Assembly: GCA_027532825.1 (NCBI GenBank) | Contig: JAPZTL010000010.1 | Span: 62,001 to 126,000 of the forward strand | DNA from: Silanimonas sp021297925 | GTDB taxonomy: Bacteria; Pseudomonadota; Gammaproteobacteria; Xanthomonadales; Xanthomonadaceae | Reading direction: 5' to 3' | DNA: 64,000 nucleotides | Program-made: the position numbers and the translations under genes | Notes under the pieces: model-generated | The model's input: the letters and a program-made list of their open reading frames with translations, nothing else | The model's database searches: none | Told to the model about the DNA's origin: nothing | In this document: positions 34,485 to 45,606 of the stretch, piece after piece | Numbering within the stretch: position 1 is the stretch's first letter | Layout of the letters: each line of letters opens with the position of its first letter

Positions 34485-34725
34485 CCGCCGGTCCCCGGCC
34501 GGCTCAGGCTCCGCGTCCCGCTCCGCATTCGCCGGCGCTCGGCGTCCTGCCTCGCTGCCGGGGACCCGCGTTCCGCGGGCGCGGCGCGGAATGACGCCGT
34601 GGCGAACCGCGCCCGGCGCCAGGGCGTTCCGCGGCAGCGAGCCACGGAGGGCGAGCGCCGCGAGTGAGGGCAGGACGCCCGATCGAGCGGACAGCGGAAT
34701 CCCCGGCGACGAAGGCAGGTTCGCT
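34485..34725 (+). repeat. Composite intergenic repeat, locus 3 (C-A)
   Basis: Module C at 34485-34590 is followed by module A at 34599-34725, in the same orientation as loci 1 and 2. A decayed B unit (CGCCTGCC) precedes C at about 34469. The 332-base gap between the GGDEF and katG stops is almost entirely this repeat plus the katG terminator. The last bases of A are altered (GGTTCGCT instead of GGTTCGCC). Confidence 0.92.
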
Positions 34726-34746
34726 CTCGACGGCCCCGAAACGACA

Positions 34747-34774
34747 GCGCGGCGCGGGTTGCCCCGCGCCGCGC
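34747..34774 (-). terminator. katG terminator hairpin
   Basis: A perfect 12-bp GC stem (34747-34758 with 34763-34774) with a four-base loop lies 18 bases after the katG stop. On the reverse strand it is followed by CTGTCGTTTCG, a weak T-containing tract. Confidence 0.7.
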
Positions 34775-34792
34775 CGTGGACCCGCCTGCCGA

Positions 34793-36982
<2,190 letters not shown>

Positions 36983-37084
36983 CGTCGATTTCTCCGTTCG
37001 GCGCCGAGCCGGGGCGGCCCTGCGGGACCTTCACCGTACGCCCCTCGCGTGACGATCGTGAAATGGATTGTTTTGCTCGAATCG

Positions 37085-37099
37085 ATAGGCTACGGCTAT
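37085..37099. promoter_or_regulatory. OxyR-like half-site upstream of katG
   Basis: The forward strand reads GATAGGCTACGGCTATC, which holds ATAG-N7-CTAT with the exact spacing of the OxyR consensus half-site. It is 102-116 bases upstream of the katG ATG, inside the only AT-rich patch of the divergent promoter region. OxyR control of katG is well known in xanthomonads and enterics. Only one such element is clear, and the inner consensus T and A are not matched. Confidence 0.55.
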
Positions 37100-37142
37100 C
37101 TGTTTCCTGGGCGCGCCTGCCATCGAGGACCGCCCACCTGTC

Positions 37143-37268
37143 GGCGAACCTGCCTTCGGCACCGGGGATTCCGCTGTCCGCTCGGTCGGGCGTCCTGCCC
37201 TCACTCGCGGCGCTCGCCCTCCGTGGCTCGCTGCCGCGGAACCCCCGGCGCCGGGCGCGATTCGCCAC
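37143..37268 (-). repeat. Composite intergenic repeat, locus 4 (inverted module A)
   Basis: A single module A in the opposite orientation to loci 1-3, reading GGCGAACC at 37143 and ATTCGCCAC at its far end. It carries the GCGGAATCCCCGG variant also seen in the third copy at locus 1 and in locus 3. Adjacent bases 37110-37130 hold a degenerate B-like piece. It sits between the divergent katG and carbonic-anhydrase-like genes, so it may influence either promoter or leader. Confidence 0.9.
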
Positions 37269-37330
37269 CGCGTCACCCCGCGACGCGCCGATTACACTGC
37301 GCGCCTCCCCACGCCACGCAGGCCATCGCC

Positions 37331-37873
37331 ATGCCCATCCGCCCGTTCCGCGACAAGACGCCGGTGCTCGGCGAACGCTGCTACGTCGACGAAGGCGCGC
37401 ACCTGATCGGCGACGTGGTGCTGGGCGACGATGCCTCGCTGTGGCCGGGCGTGGTCGTGCGCGGCGACGTGAACCACATCCGCATCGGCGCGCGCACCAA
37501 CGTGCAGGACGGCACCATCATCCACGTCACCCACGAAGGCCCGTACACGAAGCCCGACGGGTTCCCGACCCTCATCGGCGCGGACGTCACCATCGGCCAC
37601 GCGGCCTGCATCCATGCCTGCACCATCGAGGACGCCTGCCTGATCGGCATGAAGGCGCTGGTGCTCGACGGCGCCGTGGTGCGCCGGCACGGCTTCGTCG
37701 GCGCGGGCGCGGTGGTGCCGCCGGGCAAGGTGGTCGAGAGCGGCGAGCTGTGGCTGGGCAACCCCGCCAAGCCGGTGCGCCGCTTGAGCGACCGCGAGAT
37801 CGAGCAGCTTTACTACTCGGCGAAGCACTACGTGCACCTCAAGGACGCCTACCTCGGCCTGCCCGCGGGCTGA
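37331..37873 (+). CDS. Gamma-carbonic-anhydrase-family protein (YrdA-like)
   Basis: A 180-residue left-handed beta-helix protein of hexapeptide repeats (VVLGDDASLWPGVVVRGDVNHIRIGARTNVQDG). The three zinc-ligand His positions of the family are present in IIHVTHEG and TIGHAACIHAC. The C-terminal helix (REIEQLYYSAKHYVHLKDAYL) packs on the trimer. YrdA/CaiE-like members often lack measured carbonic anhydrase activity, so catalysis is not assured. The start at 37331 follows an upstream inverted repeat module. Confidence 0.93.
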   Translation: MPIRPFRDKTPVLGERCYVDEGAHLIGDVVLGDDASLWPGVVVRGDVNHIRIGARTNVQDGTIIHVTHEGPYTKPDGFPTLIGADVTIGHAACIHACTIEDACLIGMKALVLDGAVVRRHGFVGAGAVVPPGKVVESGELWLGNPAKPVRRLSDREIEQLYYSAKHYVHLKDAYLGLPAG

Positions 37874-37903
37874 AGGCCCACGGAACAGGCGAGGCATCGC
37901 GAC

Positions 37904-39547
37904 TCAGCGCTGGATGCGGAAGCCCACGTCGTCGACGTAGACGTACACGTCGAACGCCGTCTGGGCCCGCTGGACGATGATCGAATCGAGCGTGACGCTG
38001 GTGGCAGTGATGGTGCCGTTGCCGCCGGCCCACGCGTCCCACAGGGCCTGGTCGTCGAGCTTGACCTCGACGAAGGTCCAGGTGTCCTTGGCCAGCGCCA
38101 CCGGCCGTGAGCGCTCGGTGCCGTCGCTGTCGTCCACCGCGAACGAGACGCTCAATCCCGTCGCCGCCGTGTAGAACCACGCCCCGAGACGACCTCCCGC
38201 CTTCTGCAGGGAAGGATTCTGCGCGGGCGTACCGCCCGCCGAGAGCAGGCGGACGAACCAGTCGGCCGTGCTGGCCGGGTCATCACGCAAGAGCACCTGC
38301 AGGCTGGCCTTGCCGCCACGCGCCTGCAGTTCCGAACGCCAGGCCGACGACGTACGCGCGATGCCCACCGTGCTGCCCGAGAAGGTCGGTGCGGTGCCGA
38401 AGCGCCCCACCGACGTCTCGAAGCCATCGAGAAGGGTGGCGACCGGGGGCGGGGGCGGGGGCGGGGGCGGGGGCGGCGGCGGGGGCGGCGGACTCAGTCG
38501 CGCCACGAGCGTCGGCAGCCAGGGCAGGATCCGTCCAGGACAGCTGTTGCTCGTATGGCCCGGCCATTCCTTGTGCCCGCGGATGTTGTTGCGGGTTCGC
38601 GGGATGCCGTAGCGGTTGACCACCCAGCGGCTGATCTCGGTCAGCGCGTCGAGCTGCAACTGCCGCGGCGAGGTGTCGGTGAAGGTACCGACCACGCTGA
38701 TGCCGACGTTGTTGGTGTTCCAGTCGCCGACATGCGCACCGGTGGCATCGGGGTCGCGCCCCTCGTAGACCTTGCCATCGATGCCCACCGTGAAGTGGTA
38801 GCCGAAGTCGCACCAGCCACGGGTATCGATGTGGTAGGCCTGCATCTGCCGCATGCGTGCCGCCGGGCTGAAGCTGTCGTTGTTCGGCGTGGCGGTGTGG
38901 TGGACGGTCAGGAACTGCGGGCGGTGCGCGCTGCCGCAGCGGCCGGTGTTGCGCGCCCCCCACTGGGCCCGCGAGACCACGCCCGGCGGCAGGGCGGCCG
39001 CGGTGGACGATGCGCCCGCCTTGACCTCGAGAAGAGTCGACCGGGGCAACTCGCGCGCCAAGGGCACCCCCGCCGGTCGCCGCTCGTAGAGGGGTTCCAG
39101 CTGGGCGAAACCCACCGTCGCGCCATTGCGTGACAGCCGGGCCCGCCGCATGGGCTCGTCGAACTGGAGGCGGGCCACGTGCGCACGTCCCTCCGACCAT
39201 GTCACCTCGACCGGCCGGGGCACGGTCCACAGGCCCTTCAGGTTCTGCGCCTGCCAGGTCAGGCGTCCGACGCCCTCGCCATCGAGCAGCAGGCCGACGC
39301 CCCACATCGGCAAGCCCTCGTCGGATTCGACGAGGCCACCGTCGGCGAAGAATGCCTCGACGCCGGCGCCCGATACGGAGATCTCGTCCGGCTCGACGTG
39401 CCAAGGCGTCTCGGCCAGCCGCACGACGTCCGGCGGCGCCGGTGGCGATGCTGCGGCGCTGACGCCCATGGGGAGGGCCACGGCCAGCACGGCATGGAGA
39501 CCGGCGAGCCAGAAACGGGGCGCAAGCCCCGGGATTGGACGGCGCAT
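37904..39547 (-). CDS. Exported N-acetylmuramoyl-L-alanine amidase (PGRP type) with C-terminal beta-domain
   Basis: A 547-residue protein. Signal peptide region FWLAGLHAVLAVALPMGVSAAA; an N-terminal beta-rich domain to about residue 185; an Amidase_2/PGRP domain at about 190-345 with the zinc residues in FLTVHHTATPN and GHKEWPGHTSNSCPG; then a run of 16 prolines (about residues 353-368) and a C-terminal beta-sandwich of about 170 residues that may bind a surface polymer. The amidase domain cleaves the muramoyl-alanine bond of peptidoglycan. The layout suggests secretion or surface display, perhaps against other bacteria. The gene converges on the YrdA-like gene. Confidence 0.9.
   Translation of the reverse strand: MRRPIPGLAPRFWLAGLHAVLAVALPMGVSAAASPPAPPDVVRLAETPWHVEPDEISVSGAGVEAFFADGGLVESDEGLPMWGVGLLLDGEGVGRLTWQAQNLKGLWTVPRPVEVTWSEGRAHVARLQFDEPMRRARLSRNGATVGFAQLEPLYERRPAGVPLARELPRSTLLEVKAGASSTAAALPPGVVSRAQWGARNTGRCGSAHRPQFLTVHHTATPNNDSFSPAARMRQMQAYHIDTRGWCDFGYHFTVGIDGKVYEGRDPDATGAHVGDWNTNNVGISVVGTFTDTSPRQLQLDALTEISRWVVNRYGIPRTRNNIRGHKEWPGHTSNSCPGRILPWLPTLVARLSPPPPPPPPPPPPPPPPVATLLDGFETSVGRFGTAPTFSGSTVGIARTSSAWRSELQARGGKASLQVLLRDDPASTADWFVRLLSAGGTPAQNPSLQKAGGRLGAWFYTAATGLSVSFAVDDSDGTERSRPVALAKDTWTFVEVKLDDQALWDAWAGGNGTITATSVTLDSIIVQRAQTAFDVYVYVDDVGFRIQR
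38445..38491 (+). repeat. G-rich tract (coding for polyproline on the opposite strand)
   Basis: Several runs of five G separated by single C, then GGC units, on the forward strand. It encodes the 16-proline linker of the amidase on the reverse strand as alternating CCG/CCC codons. Prone to slippage and capable of G-quadruplex formation. Confidence 0.85.
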
Positions 39548-39676
39548 ACGGTGTTCCCCCTGCGGATCGACGGGATCCGGCAGGCGGAATCTAGACCGAC
39601 TAGAGCAAAGACTCTTATGACAGGGAGCGATCAGCTCATACCGCCACCGCCCCGGAGGAGGAGGCGCACGAAACGA

Positions 39677-40519
39677 TCACTCGGCGGAGTGCAGTGCCAC
39701 GGCACCGGCCCGCAGTTCGGCATACACCGGATCGGTGTCCGGCCTCTCGCCGTGCCAGACGTGGAAGGCCTCGGCGGCCTGCTCGACGAGCATGCCGAGG
39801 CCGTCCAGCGCCGTCTCGCATCCCACGGACCGCGCCCAGCTGAGGAAGGCGATGGCCGCTTCGCCGTAGCTGAGGTCGACGGCGAGCGTGCGCTGCGACG
39901 CCAGCGACGAGGGCAGGGCCATGCTGCTGGTGGTGCGACCGGCGGAGGTGGCGTTGACGATCATGTCGAACACGCCCAGGTTCGGCAGGTCGTGCCAGTA
40001 GCGGGTGTGCACGCAGCCGGGTTCGCCGAGAAGGTCGTACAGCGCGTCGGCGCGCTCCGGCGTGCGATTGACGATCCACAACGATTCGATGCCGGCATCC
40101 AGCAGCGCGGGGGCGACGCCATGCGCCGCGCCGCCGGCGCCGAGCATGAGCACCTTGCGGGCGCGCAGGTCGATGCGGTGGCGCTCGGTCAGGTCGTGCA
40201 CGAGGCCGATGCCGTCGGTGTTGTCGCCGTGCCAGCCGCCGGCGCCGGGCACGAGGGTGTTCACCACGCCGCAGCGCCGCGCCCGCGGCGACAGCGTGGC
40301 GCACAGCGCCCGGGCGGCCTCCTTGTGCGGCAGCGTGACGTTCAGGCCCGCGCCGCCCTCGGCGCCGAACGCGGCCACGGCAGACGGGAAGGCCTCGGGC
40401 GTCGCGTCGATCAGGCCGTACTGCAAGGCGATGCCGAGCTGCTCGCCGAACGCCGCATGGATGCGGGGCGACAGCGAGTGGGCGACGGGATGGCCGATCA
40501 GGGCGTAGCGCGCGGTCAT
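39677..40519 (-). CDS. aroE: Shikimate dehydrogenase (NADP+)
   Basis: A 280-residue enzyme of the shikimate pathway. Substrate-binding motif GHPVAHSLSPRIH; catalytic Lys in NVTLPHKEAA; NADP-binding GAGGAAHGV and the NRTPERA phosphate-binding loop; C-terminal DGLGMLVEQAAEAF. The start at 40519 (MTARYALIGHPV) is chosen over an upstream ATG at 40552 because it gives the family N terminus. It follows hemB with a 29-base gap. Confidence 0.96.
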   Translation of the reverse strand: MTARYALIGHPVAHSLSPRIHAAFGEQLGIALQYGLIDATPEAFPSAVAAFGAEGGAGLNVTLPHKEAARALCATLSPRARRCGVVNTLVPGAGGWHGDNTDGIGLVHDLTERHRIDLRARKVLMLGAGGAAHGVAPALLDAGIESLWIVNRTPERADALYDLLGEPGCVHTRYWHDLPNLGVFDMIVNATSAGRTTSSMALPSSLASQRTLAVDLSYGEAAIAFLSWARSVGCETALDGLGMLVEQAAEAFHVWHGERPDTDPVYAELRAGAVALHSAE

Positions 40520-40548
40520 GGCGGACTCCTTCCGTCCGGGGGATGGAC

Positions 40549-41538
40549 TCAACCCTCGCGCAACCAGCGCGCGGCGTCCAGCGCGTGGTAGCTGAGGATG
40601 GCGTCGGCGCCGGCGCGCTTGAAGGCCAGCAGGGCCTCGAGTGCGCAGGCGCGCTCGTCGAGCCAGCCGTTGGCGGCCGCGGCCTTCAACATCGCGTACT
40701 CGCCGCTGACCTGGTAGGCGAAGGTCGGCACGCCGAAGCGCTCCTTCACCCGGCGGACGATGTCGAGGTAGGGCAGGCCCGGCTTGACCATCACCATGTC
40801 GGCGCCCTCCTCGAGGTCGAGCGCGACCTCGCGGATCGCCTCGTCGCCGTTGGCCGGGTCCATCTGGTAGGTGTGCTTGCCGCCCTTGCCGAGGTTGCCG
40901 GCGCTGCCCACCGCGTCGCGGAACGGGCCGTAGAAGGCGCTGGCGTACTTGGCCGAGTAGGCGAGGATGCGGACGTGGACGTGGCCGGCCGCCTCCAGCG
41001 CGTCGCGGATCGCGCCGACGCGGCCGTCCATCATGTCGCTGGGCGCGACGATGTCGGCACCGGCCTCGGCATGGCTCAGGGCCTGCTTCACCAGGGCCTC
41101 GACAGTGGCGTCGTTGACGACGTAGCCGCTGTCGTCGACCAGGCCGTCCTGACCATGCGTGGTGAACGGGTCGAGCGCGACGTCGGTGATGACGCCGAGC
41201 GACGGATGGGCGGCCTTCAGGGCGCGGACCGCGCGCTGGGCGAGGCCCTGCGGGTTCCAGGCCTCGGTGGCATCGAGGCTCTTCGCCTCCGGGGGCGTGA
41301 CCGGGAATACCGCGAGCGCGGGAAGGCCGAGCGACACCGCCTCGGCGGCGACCTCCAGCAGCGCCTCGATCGAGAGGCGCTCGACGCCCGGCATGGACGC
41401 GACGGCGTCCCGGCCCGGGCGGTCATGCACGAACACGGGCAGGACCAGGTCGTCCGGCGTCAGCCGGTGCTCGCGCACGAGGCGGCGGGAAAAAGCGTCA
41501 CGGCGGAGGCGGCGGGGACGGTGGCGGAGGACGGCCAT
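40549..41538 (-). CDS. hemB: Delta-aminolevulinic acid dehydratase (porphobilinogen synthase)
   Basis: A 329-residue tetrapyrrole enzyme. Schiff-base lysines lie in YSAKYASAFYGPFRDA and MVMVKPGLPYLD. The metal-site segment reads DVALDPFTTHGQDG, the Asp-rich, magnesium/potassium-type variant, instead of the Cys triad of zinc enzymes. The start at 41538 (MAVLRHRPRRLRRDAF) fits the family N terminus. hemB-aroE form a likely two-gene operon, divergent from the GAF-GGDEF-EAL gene. Confidence 0.97.
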   Translation of the reverse strand: MAVLRHRPRRLRRDAFSRRLVREHRLTPDDLVLPVFVHDRPGRDAVASMPGVERLSIEALLEVAAEAVSLGLPALAVFPVTPPEAKSLDATEAWNPQGLAQRAVRALKAAHPSLGVITDVALDPFTTHGQDGLVDDSGYVVNDATVEALVKQALSHAEAGADIVAPSDMMDGRVGAIRDALEAAGHVHVRILAYSAKYASAFYGPFRDAVGSAGNLGKGGKHTYQMDPANGDEAIREVALDLEEGADMVMVKPGLPYLDIVRRVKERFGVPTFAYQVSGEYAMLKAAAANGWLDERACALEALLAFKRAGADAILSYHALDAARWLREG

Positions 41539-41644
41539 GGGCGGACGGCGGGGACGGACGGGGCCGACATGGTACGCCCCACCCCCGGCCGGGAGTGCCA
41601 ACCGGGCCACGTTCGACGGGCCGGACCGGCCGTATGATCGGCCG

Positions 41645-44494
41645 ATGGCTCTGCCTCCCTCCGCCCGCAGGATCGCGCCGGACTTCGACCTTCGGGCGGA
41701 TGCGCCGCCGTCGTCGATGGCGGAGCTCGCGGCGCAGCTCGAGCCGCAACTGCACGGCCCCTGGGCAATGCCCGGCGCGAGGCTGCGCTGGCGGGCCGCG
41801 GAGGACGCCGGCGACGGTCCCGGCGCCGACGACCTGCTGTTGCATCGTGGTCCGTCCGGCGAGGCGTGGCTCGCGGCCGGGCGGCCGTGGGGTCCCGAGG
41901 CCTCGGACACGCTCGCCCCGATGCTCGAGGCCACCTGCGGCCTGCTGCTGGAGCTGGAACGGCTGCGCGAACAGTCGCGCCGGAGCGAGCGCGACCGCAA
42001 GCTGCAGGCGGCGCTGTTCGCGATCTCCGAGGTGGCGAGCTCGCCCCGGCCGACCGGCGACGTGCTCGCCGAACTGCACCGCATCGTCGGCGGGCTGATG
42101 TACGCCGAGAACTTCTTCATCGCCCGCTGGGATTCGCTGCGTCGAGTGTTGCGCTTCGTGTACTACGCCGACAGCAAGGATCCCGACGGGTTGGACCCGG
42201 ATGTCGAGTTCAACGAGGCGGAGCTGCTCGGCAGCCTGACGCTGCAGGTCATCCACCGAGGCACGGCGCTCCGGGGGCCCTCCCTCGATATCTCCCGCCG
42301 GCTCGGCCTCGAGTCCATCACGATCGGACCGGAGAGCCTGGACTGGCTCGGCGTCCCGATGTTCCACGAAGGCGTGCCGGTCGGCGCCGTGGTGGTGCAG
42401 AGCTACCTTCCCGAGCACCGTTACGGGGACGAGGAGGAGACGCTGCTGGGCTATGTCGCCGCGCACATCATGAACGCGCTGCACCGCCGCGAGAACACCC
42501 GCGAGCTGGAGCACCGCGTGGCACAACGCACCGAGGCGCTGCAGTCCGAGGTGACGGAGCGCAAGCGCAGCGAACGCCTGCAATCGGCCTTGTACCGCAT
42601 CACCGCGCTGGCGGCGCGGCATGAGGCCGGGGACGAGGAGCGCGGCTTCTACGCCGCGGTCCACGAGGCCATCGGAGAGATCATCGACGCGACGAACCTG
42701 TTCGTGGCGCGCTACGACCCGGACACCGACGAAGTGCGCTTCCCCTACATCGGGGACGAACAGCACGACGCCTTCCCCTCCCGCATCGGCGGGCGCGGCC
42801 TGACCGAGTACGTCATCCACCGCGGCGAGCCGCTGCTCGCGGACGGCCCGATGATGCGCGGCCTCGAGGCCGCCGGGGTCGTCGACCCGATCGGCGAGCC
42901 GGCCGAGTCCTGGCTGGGCGTGCCGCTGCGCGTCGGCGGCGACCCGGTGGGCGTCATCGCGGTGCAGAGCTATTCCCGCGACCTGCACTACACCGAGCGG
43001 GACCTCGAGCTGCTGGGCTTCGTGGCGACCCACATCGCCACCGCCGTCGGGCGACGCATGGCCGGCCTCGCGCTGCGCGAGGCCTACCTCGACCTCGAGC
43101 GCCGGGTGGCGGAGCGCACGCGCGAACTGGCCCTCGCGAACGAGACGCTGCGCCAGCAGATCCGTGCCCGCGAGGGCGTCGAGCAGGAGCTCAAGCACCA
43201 GGCCCTGCATGACGGGCTGACCGGCCTGCCGAACCGGCAGTACCTGCTCGACCGCCTGGTCGCGGCGATGGCGCGCCACGGGGCCCAGTCCGACCGGCTC
43301 TACGCGGTGCTGTTCCTCGACCTCGACCGCTTCAAGGTGATCAACGACTCCGAGGGCCACGTCGTCGGCGACGAGCTGCTGCGCCAGGCCGCCGGCCGCA
43401 TCGGCGACTGCGTGCGCTCGCCCGACACGCTGGCGCGGCTGGGCGGCGACGAGTTCGCCGTGCTGCTCGACGGCATCCGCGGCGCCGAGGACGCCGTGCA
43501 GGTCGCCGAGCGCATCATGCAGGCGCTCGACGTCCCCTTCGCCGTCGGCGGCCGCGAACTGCACAGCTCGGCCAGCGTCGGCATCGCCCTCGCCCGGCCG
43601 CACTACGGCTCCGCCGAGGAAGTGCTGCGCGACGCCGATGCGGCGATGTACCGCGCCAAGGCCGAAGGCAGGAAGCGCTACGCCCTGTTCGACGAGCGGC
43701 TGCGCCGGTCCGCGCAGCGCCGGCTGGAGCTCGAAGGCGAGCTGCGCCGCGGCCTGGCGCAGGACGAGTTCGAACCCTACTACCAGCCGATCGTCAGCCT
43801 CGGCAACGGCACCATCCTCGGCTACGAGGCGCTGCTGCGCTGGTCCCTGCCGGACGGCGGCGTGCGCCCGCCCGGGCAGTTCATCGGGCTGGCCGAGGAG
43901 ACCGGCCTGATCGAGTCGATCGACTGGCGCATGTACGCGATGGCGCTGCGCGACCTGCCGAAGCTCTCGCCGTCGCATGCGTACGTCTCGGTGAACCTGT
44001 CGCCGCGGCACCTGCTGGCGCCCGACTTCGCCGAGCGCTTCCTCGCCCTGGTCGACCAGCAGGGCGCGCGCCCCTCGCGGGTCTGCGTCGAGGTCACCGA
44101 GGGTGCGCTGATCGACCGCAAGGACCTGGCGCGCGGCGCGCTCGAGACCCTGCATGCCGCCGGCGTCCGGATCATGCTCGACGACTTCGGCACCGGCTAT
44201 TCGGCACTGTCCTACCTGCAGGCGTTCCCGCTTCACGGGCTGAAGATCGATCGCAGCTTCGCGGCGGCCCTCGACGGAGGCGAACGCCGGGGCGGATCGC
44301 GACCGATCCTGCGAGCGATCGTCGCGATGGCGCACTCGCTGGACCTCGAGGTGGTCAGCGAAGGCATCGAGACCGAGGGCCAGCGCGGCGTGCTCTGGAC
44401 GCTGGGGCTCCGGCAGGGGCAGGGCTACCACTTCGGGCGGCCGGCGCCGCTGGACCAGTGGCGGAACCGCGAGGACGAGATCGTCGGCGCCTGA
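41645..44494 (+). CDS. GAF-GAF-GGDEF-EAL c-di-GMP signalling protein
   Basis: A 949-residue soluble protein. Two GAF domains at about residues 115-280 and 320-480, each ending in the LGVP..GVPVGAVVVQSY and LGVPLRVGGDPVGVIAVQSY patterns; coiled-coil linkers (LEHRVAQRTEALQSEV, LERRVAERTREL); a GGDEF domain with intact GGDEF at 600-604; and an EAL domain with EAL at 728-730, VNLSPRHL and DDFGTGYSALSYL. Both catalytic motifs look intact, so it may be bifunctional or switched by the GAF inputs. The start at 41645 is the first ATG giving good spacing. Confidence 0.93.
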   Translation: MALPPSARRIAPDFDLRADAPPSSMAELAAQLEPQLHGPWAMPGARLRWRAAEDAGDGPGADDLLLHRGPSGEAWLAAGRPWGPEASDTLAPMLEATCGLLLELERLREQSRRSERDRKLQAALFAISEVASSPRPTGDVLAELHRIVGGLMYAENFFIARWDSLRRVLRFVYYADSKDPDGLDPDVEFNEAELLGSLTLQVIHRGTALRGPSLDISRRLGLESITIGPESLDWLGVPMFHEGVPVGAVVVQSYLPEHRYGDEEETLLGYVAAHIMNALHRRENTRELEHRVAQRTEALQSEVTERKRSERLQSALYRITALAARHEAGDEERGFYAAVHEAIGEIIDATNLFVARYDPDTDEVRFPYIGDEQHDAFPSRIGGRGLTEYVIHRGEPLLADGPMMRGLEAAGVVDPIGEPAESWLGVPLRVGGDPVGVIAVQSYSRDLHYTERDLELLGFVATHIATAVGRRMAGLALREAYLDLERRVAERTRELALANETLRQQIRAREGVEQELKHQALHDGLTGLPNRQYLLDRLVAAMARHGAQSDRLYAVLFLDLDRFKVINDSEGHVVGDELLRQAAGRIGDCVRSPDTLARLGGDEFAVLLDGIRGAEDAVQVAERIMQALDVPFAVGGRELHSSASVGIALARPHYGSAEEVLRDADAAMYRAKAEGRKRYALFDERLRRSAQRRLELEGELRRGLAQDEFEPYYQPIVSLGNGTILGYEALLRWSLPDGGVRPPGQFIGLAEETGLIESIDWRMYAMALRDLPKLSPSHAYVSVNLSPRHLLAPDFAERFLALVDQQGARPSRVCVEVTEGALIDRKDLARGALETLHAAGVRIMLDDFGTGYSALSYLQAFPLHGLKIDRSFAAALDGGERRGGSRPILRAIVAMAHSLDLEVVSEGIETEGQRGVLWTLGLRQGQGYHFGRPAPLDQWRNREDEIVGA

Positions 44495-44503
44495 ACCCGG
44501 CGA

Positions 44504-45493
44504 TCAGCCGCGCAGCAGGCCGGCGCTCCGCAAGCCGTCGATCGTCGCGTCCAGCAGCTCGGGCAGGGGCGTTTCCCGATAGCCGAGCCTCGCGATCGCC
44601 TTGGACGAATCGACCTCGAGGTCGTGGCACGGGAACACCGCCGCCTCCGGGGTGAGATCGGGCATCCGGCCAGTGACCCGCGACAGGGCGTCGCTGGCAT
44701 GGGCGACGGCCTTGAGCACCCAGGCCGGCGTGGGCCGCGAGGGCACGCGCCGACCGAGGCGCTGCCCGATCATCCCGATCAGCTCGACGAAGCGGGCGTG
44801 CGCGCCGCCGAGCAGGAAGGCCTCGCCCGAAACCTCCGCCTCGAAGGCCCGCACCTGGGCCCGGGCGATCTCGCGCACGTCGGCGAAGGCCCCCGACCCC
44901 GGCGGGGCGCCGGGGAGCCGGCCCTGGTCCACGAGCAGGATCAGCCGCGCCCAGTTGCGCGTGTCGCCCGGACCGAGGATGTGCGAGGGCTGAAAGACCA
45001 CCCAGTCGAGCGTCGAGGACCGGACGGCCTGCTCGCCGAGGTACTTGGTCCGCTCGTAGTTGACCCAGCTTTCGCCGCCGCGCTGCGGCACGTCTTCCCG
45101 CAGCACCCCGTGCACGAGGTGGGAATAGGCGGAGACGGAACTGGTGTGCAGGAACCGGCGCACGCCAGCGGCCTCCGCCGCCCGGAGCAGGGCCTCGGTG
45201 CCCCCCACGTTGGTGCGGGTCTGGACCGGGTTGTGCGGACGCCACTGGGTGGTGTCGGCGGCCGTGTGGAAGACCGCCGCGCACCCTTCCATCGCCAGCT
45301 GCAGTTGCAGGTGCTCCCCCGGCGAGCCCTCGCCGATCGACCCGCGCACCGGCGCGCCCCCGAGCGCCCGCACCACGGCATCGCCGGCGTCCGAACGCGA
45401 CAGGCCGCGGACGGCGTGGCCGGCGGCGACCAGTTCGCGGAGGAGATGTTGGCCGACGAAGCCGGTGGCACCGGTGAGGAGGAGATCGGCCAT
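44504..45493 (-). CDS. NAD-dependent epimerase/dehydratase (extended SDR)
   Basis: A 329-residue extended short-chain dehydrogenase. Nucleotide-binding motif LLTGATGFVGQHLLREL at the N terminus; catalytic TSSVSAYS and YERTKYLGE (Tyr, Lys); middle strand VVFQPSHILGPGD typical of sugar epimerase/dihydroflavonol-reductase-like members. The substrate is unknown. I choose ATG 45493 (MADLLLTGATG) over an upstream in-frame ATG at 45532, which would place extra residues before the Rossmann strand. Convergent with the GAF-GGDEF-EAL gene. Confidence 0.88.
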   Translation of the reverse strand: MADLLLTGATGFVGQHLLRELVAAGHAVRGLSRSDAGDAVVRALGGAPVRGSIGEGSPGEHLQLQLAMEGCAAVFHTAADTTQWRPHNPVQTRTNVGGTEALLRAAEAAGVRRFLHTSSVSAYSHLVHGVLREDVPQRGGESWVNYERTKYLGEQAVRSSTLDWVVFQPSHILGPGDTRNWARLILLVDQGRLPGAPPGSGAFADVREIARAQVRAFEAEVSGEAFLLGGAHARFVELIGMIGQRLGRRVPSRPTPAWVLKAVAHASDALSRVTGRMPDLTPEAAVFPCHDLEVDSSKAIARLGYRETPLPELLDATIDGLRSAGLLRG

Positions 45494-45606
45494 CGCGGGA
45501 CACCGGGGGAATGACGGGGGACAAGCGCTCAAGCATGCCGCAGTCGGTCGGGCGGTTCCGTGAGCCCGGTCGCGGGCCGGCCGTGGGGATCGGCGACAAT
45601 GCGGCC

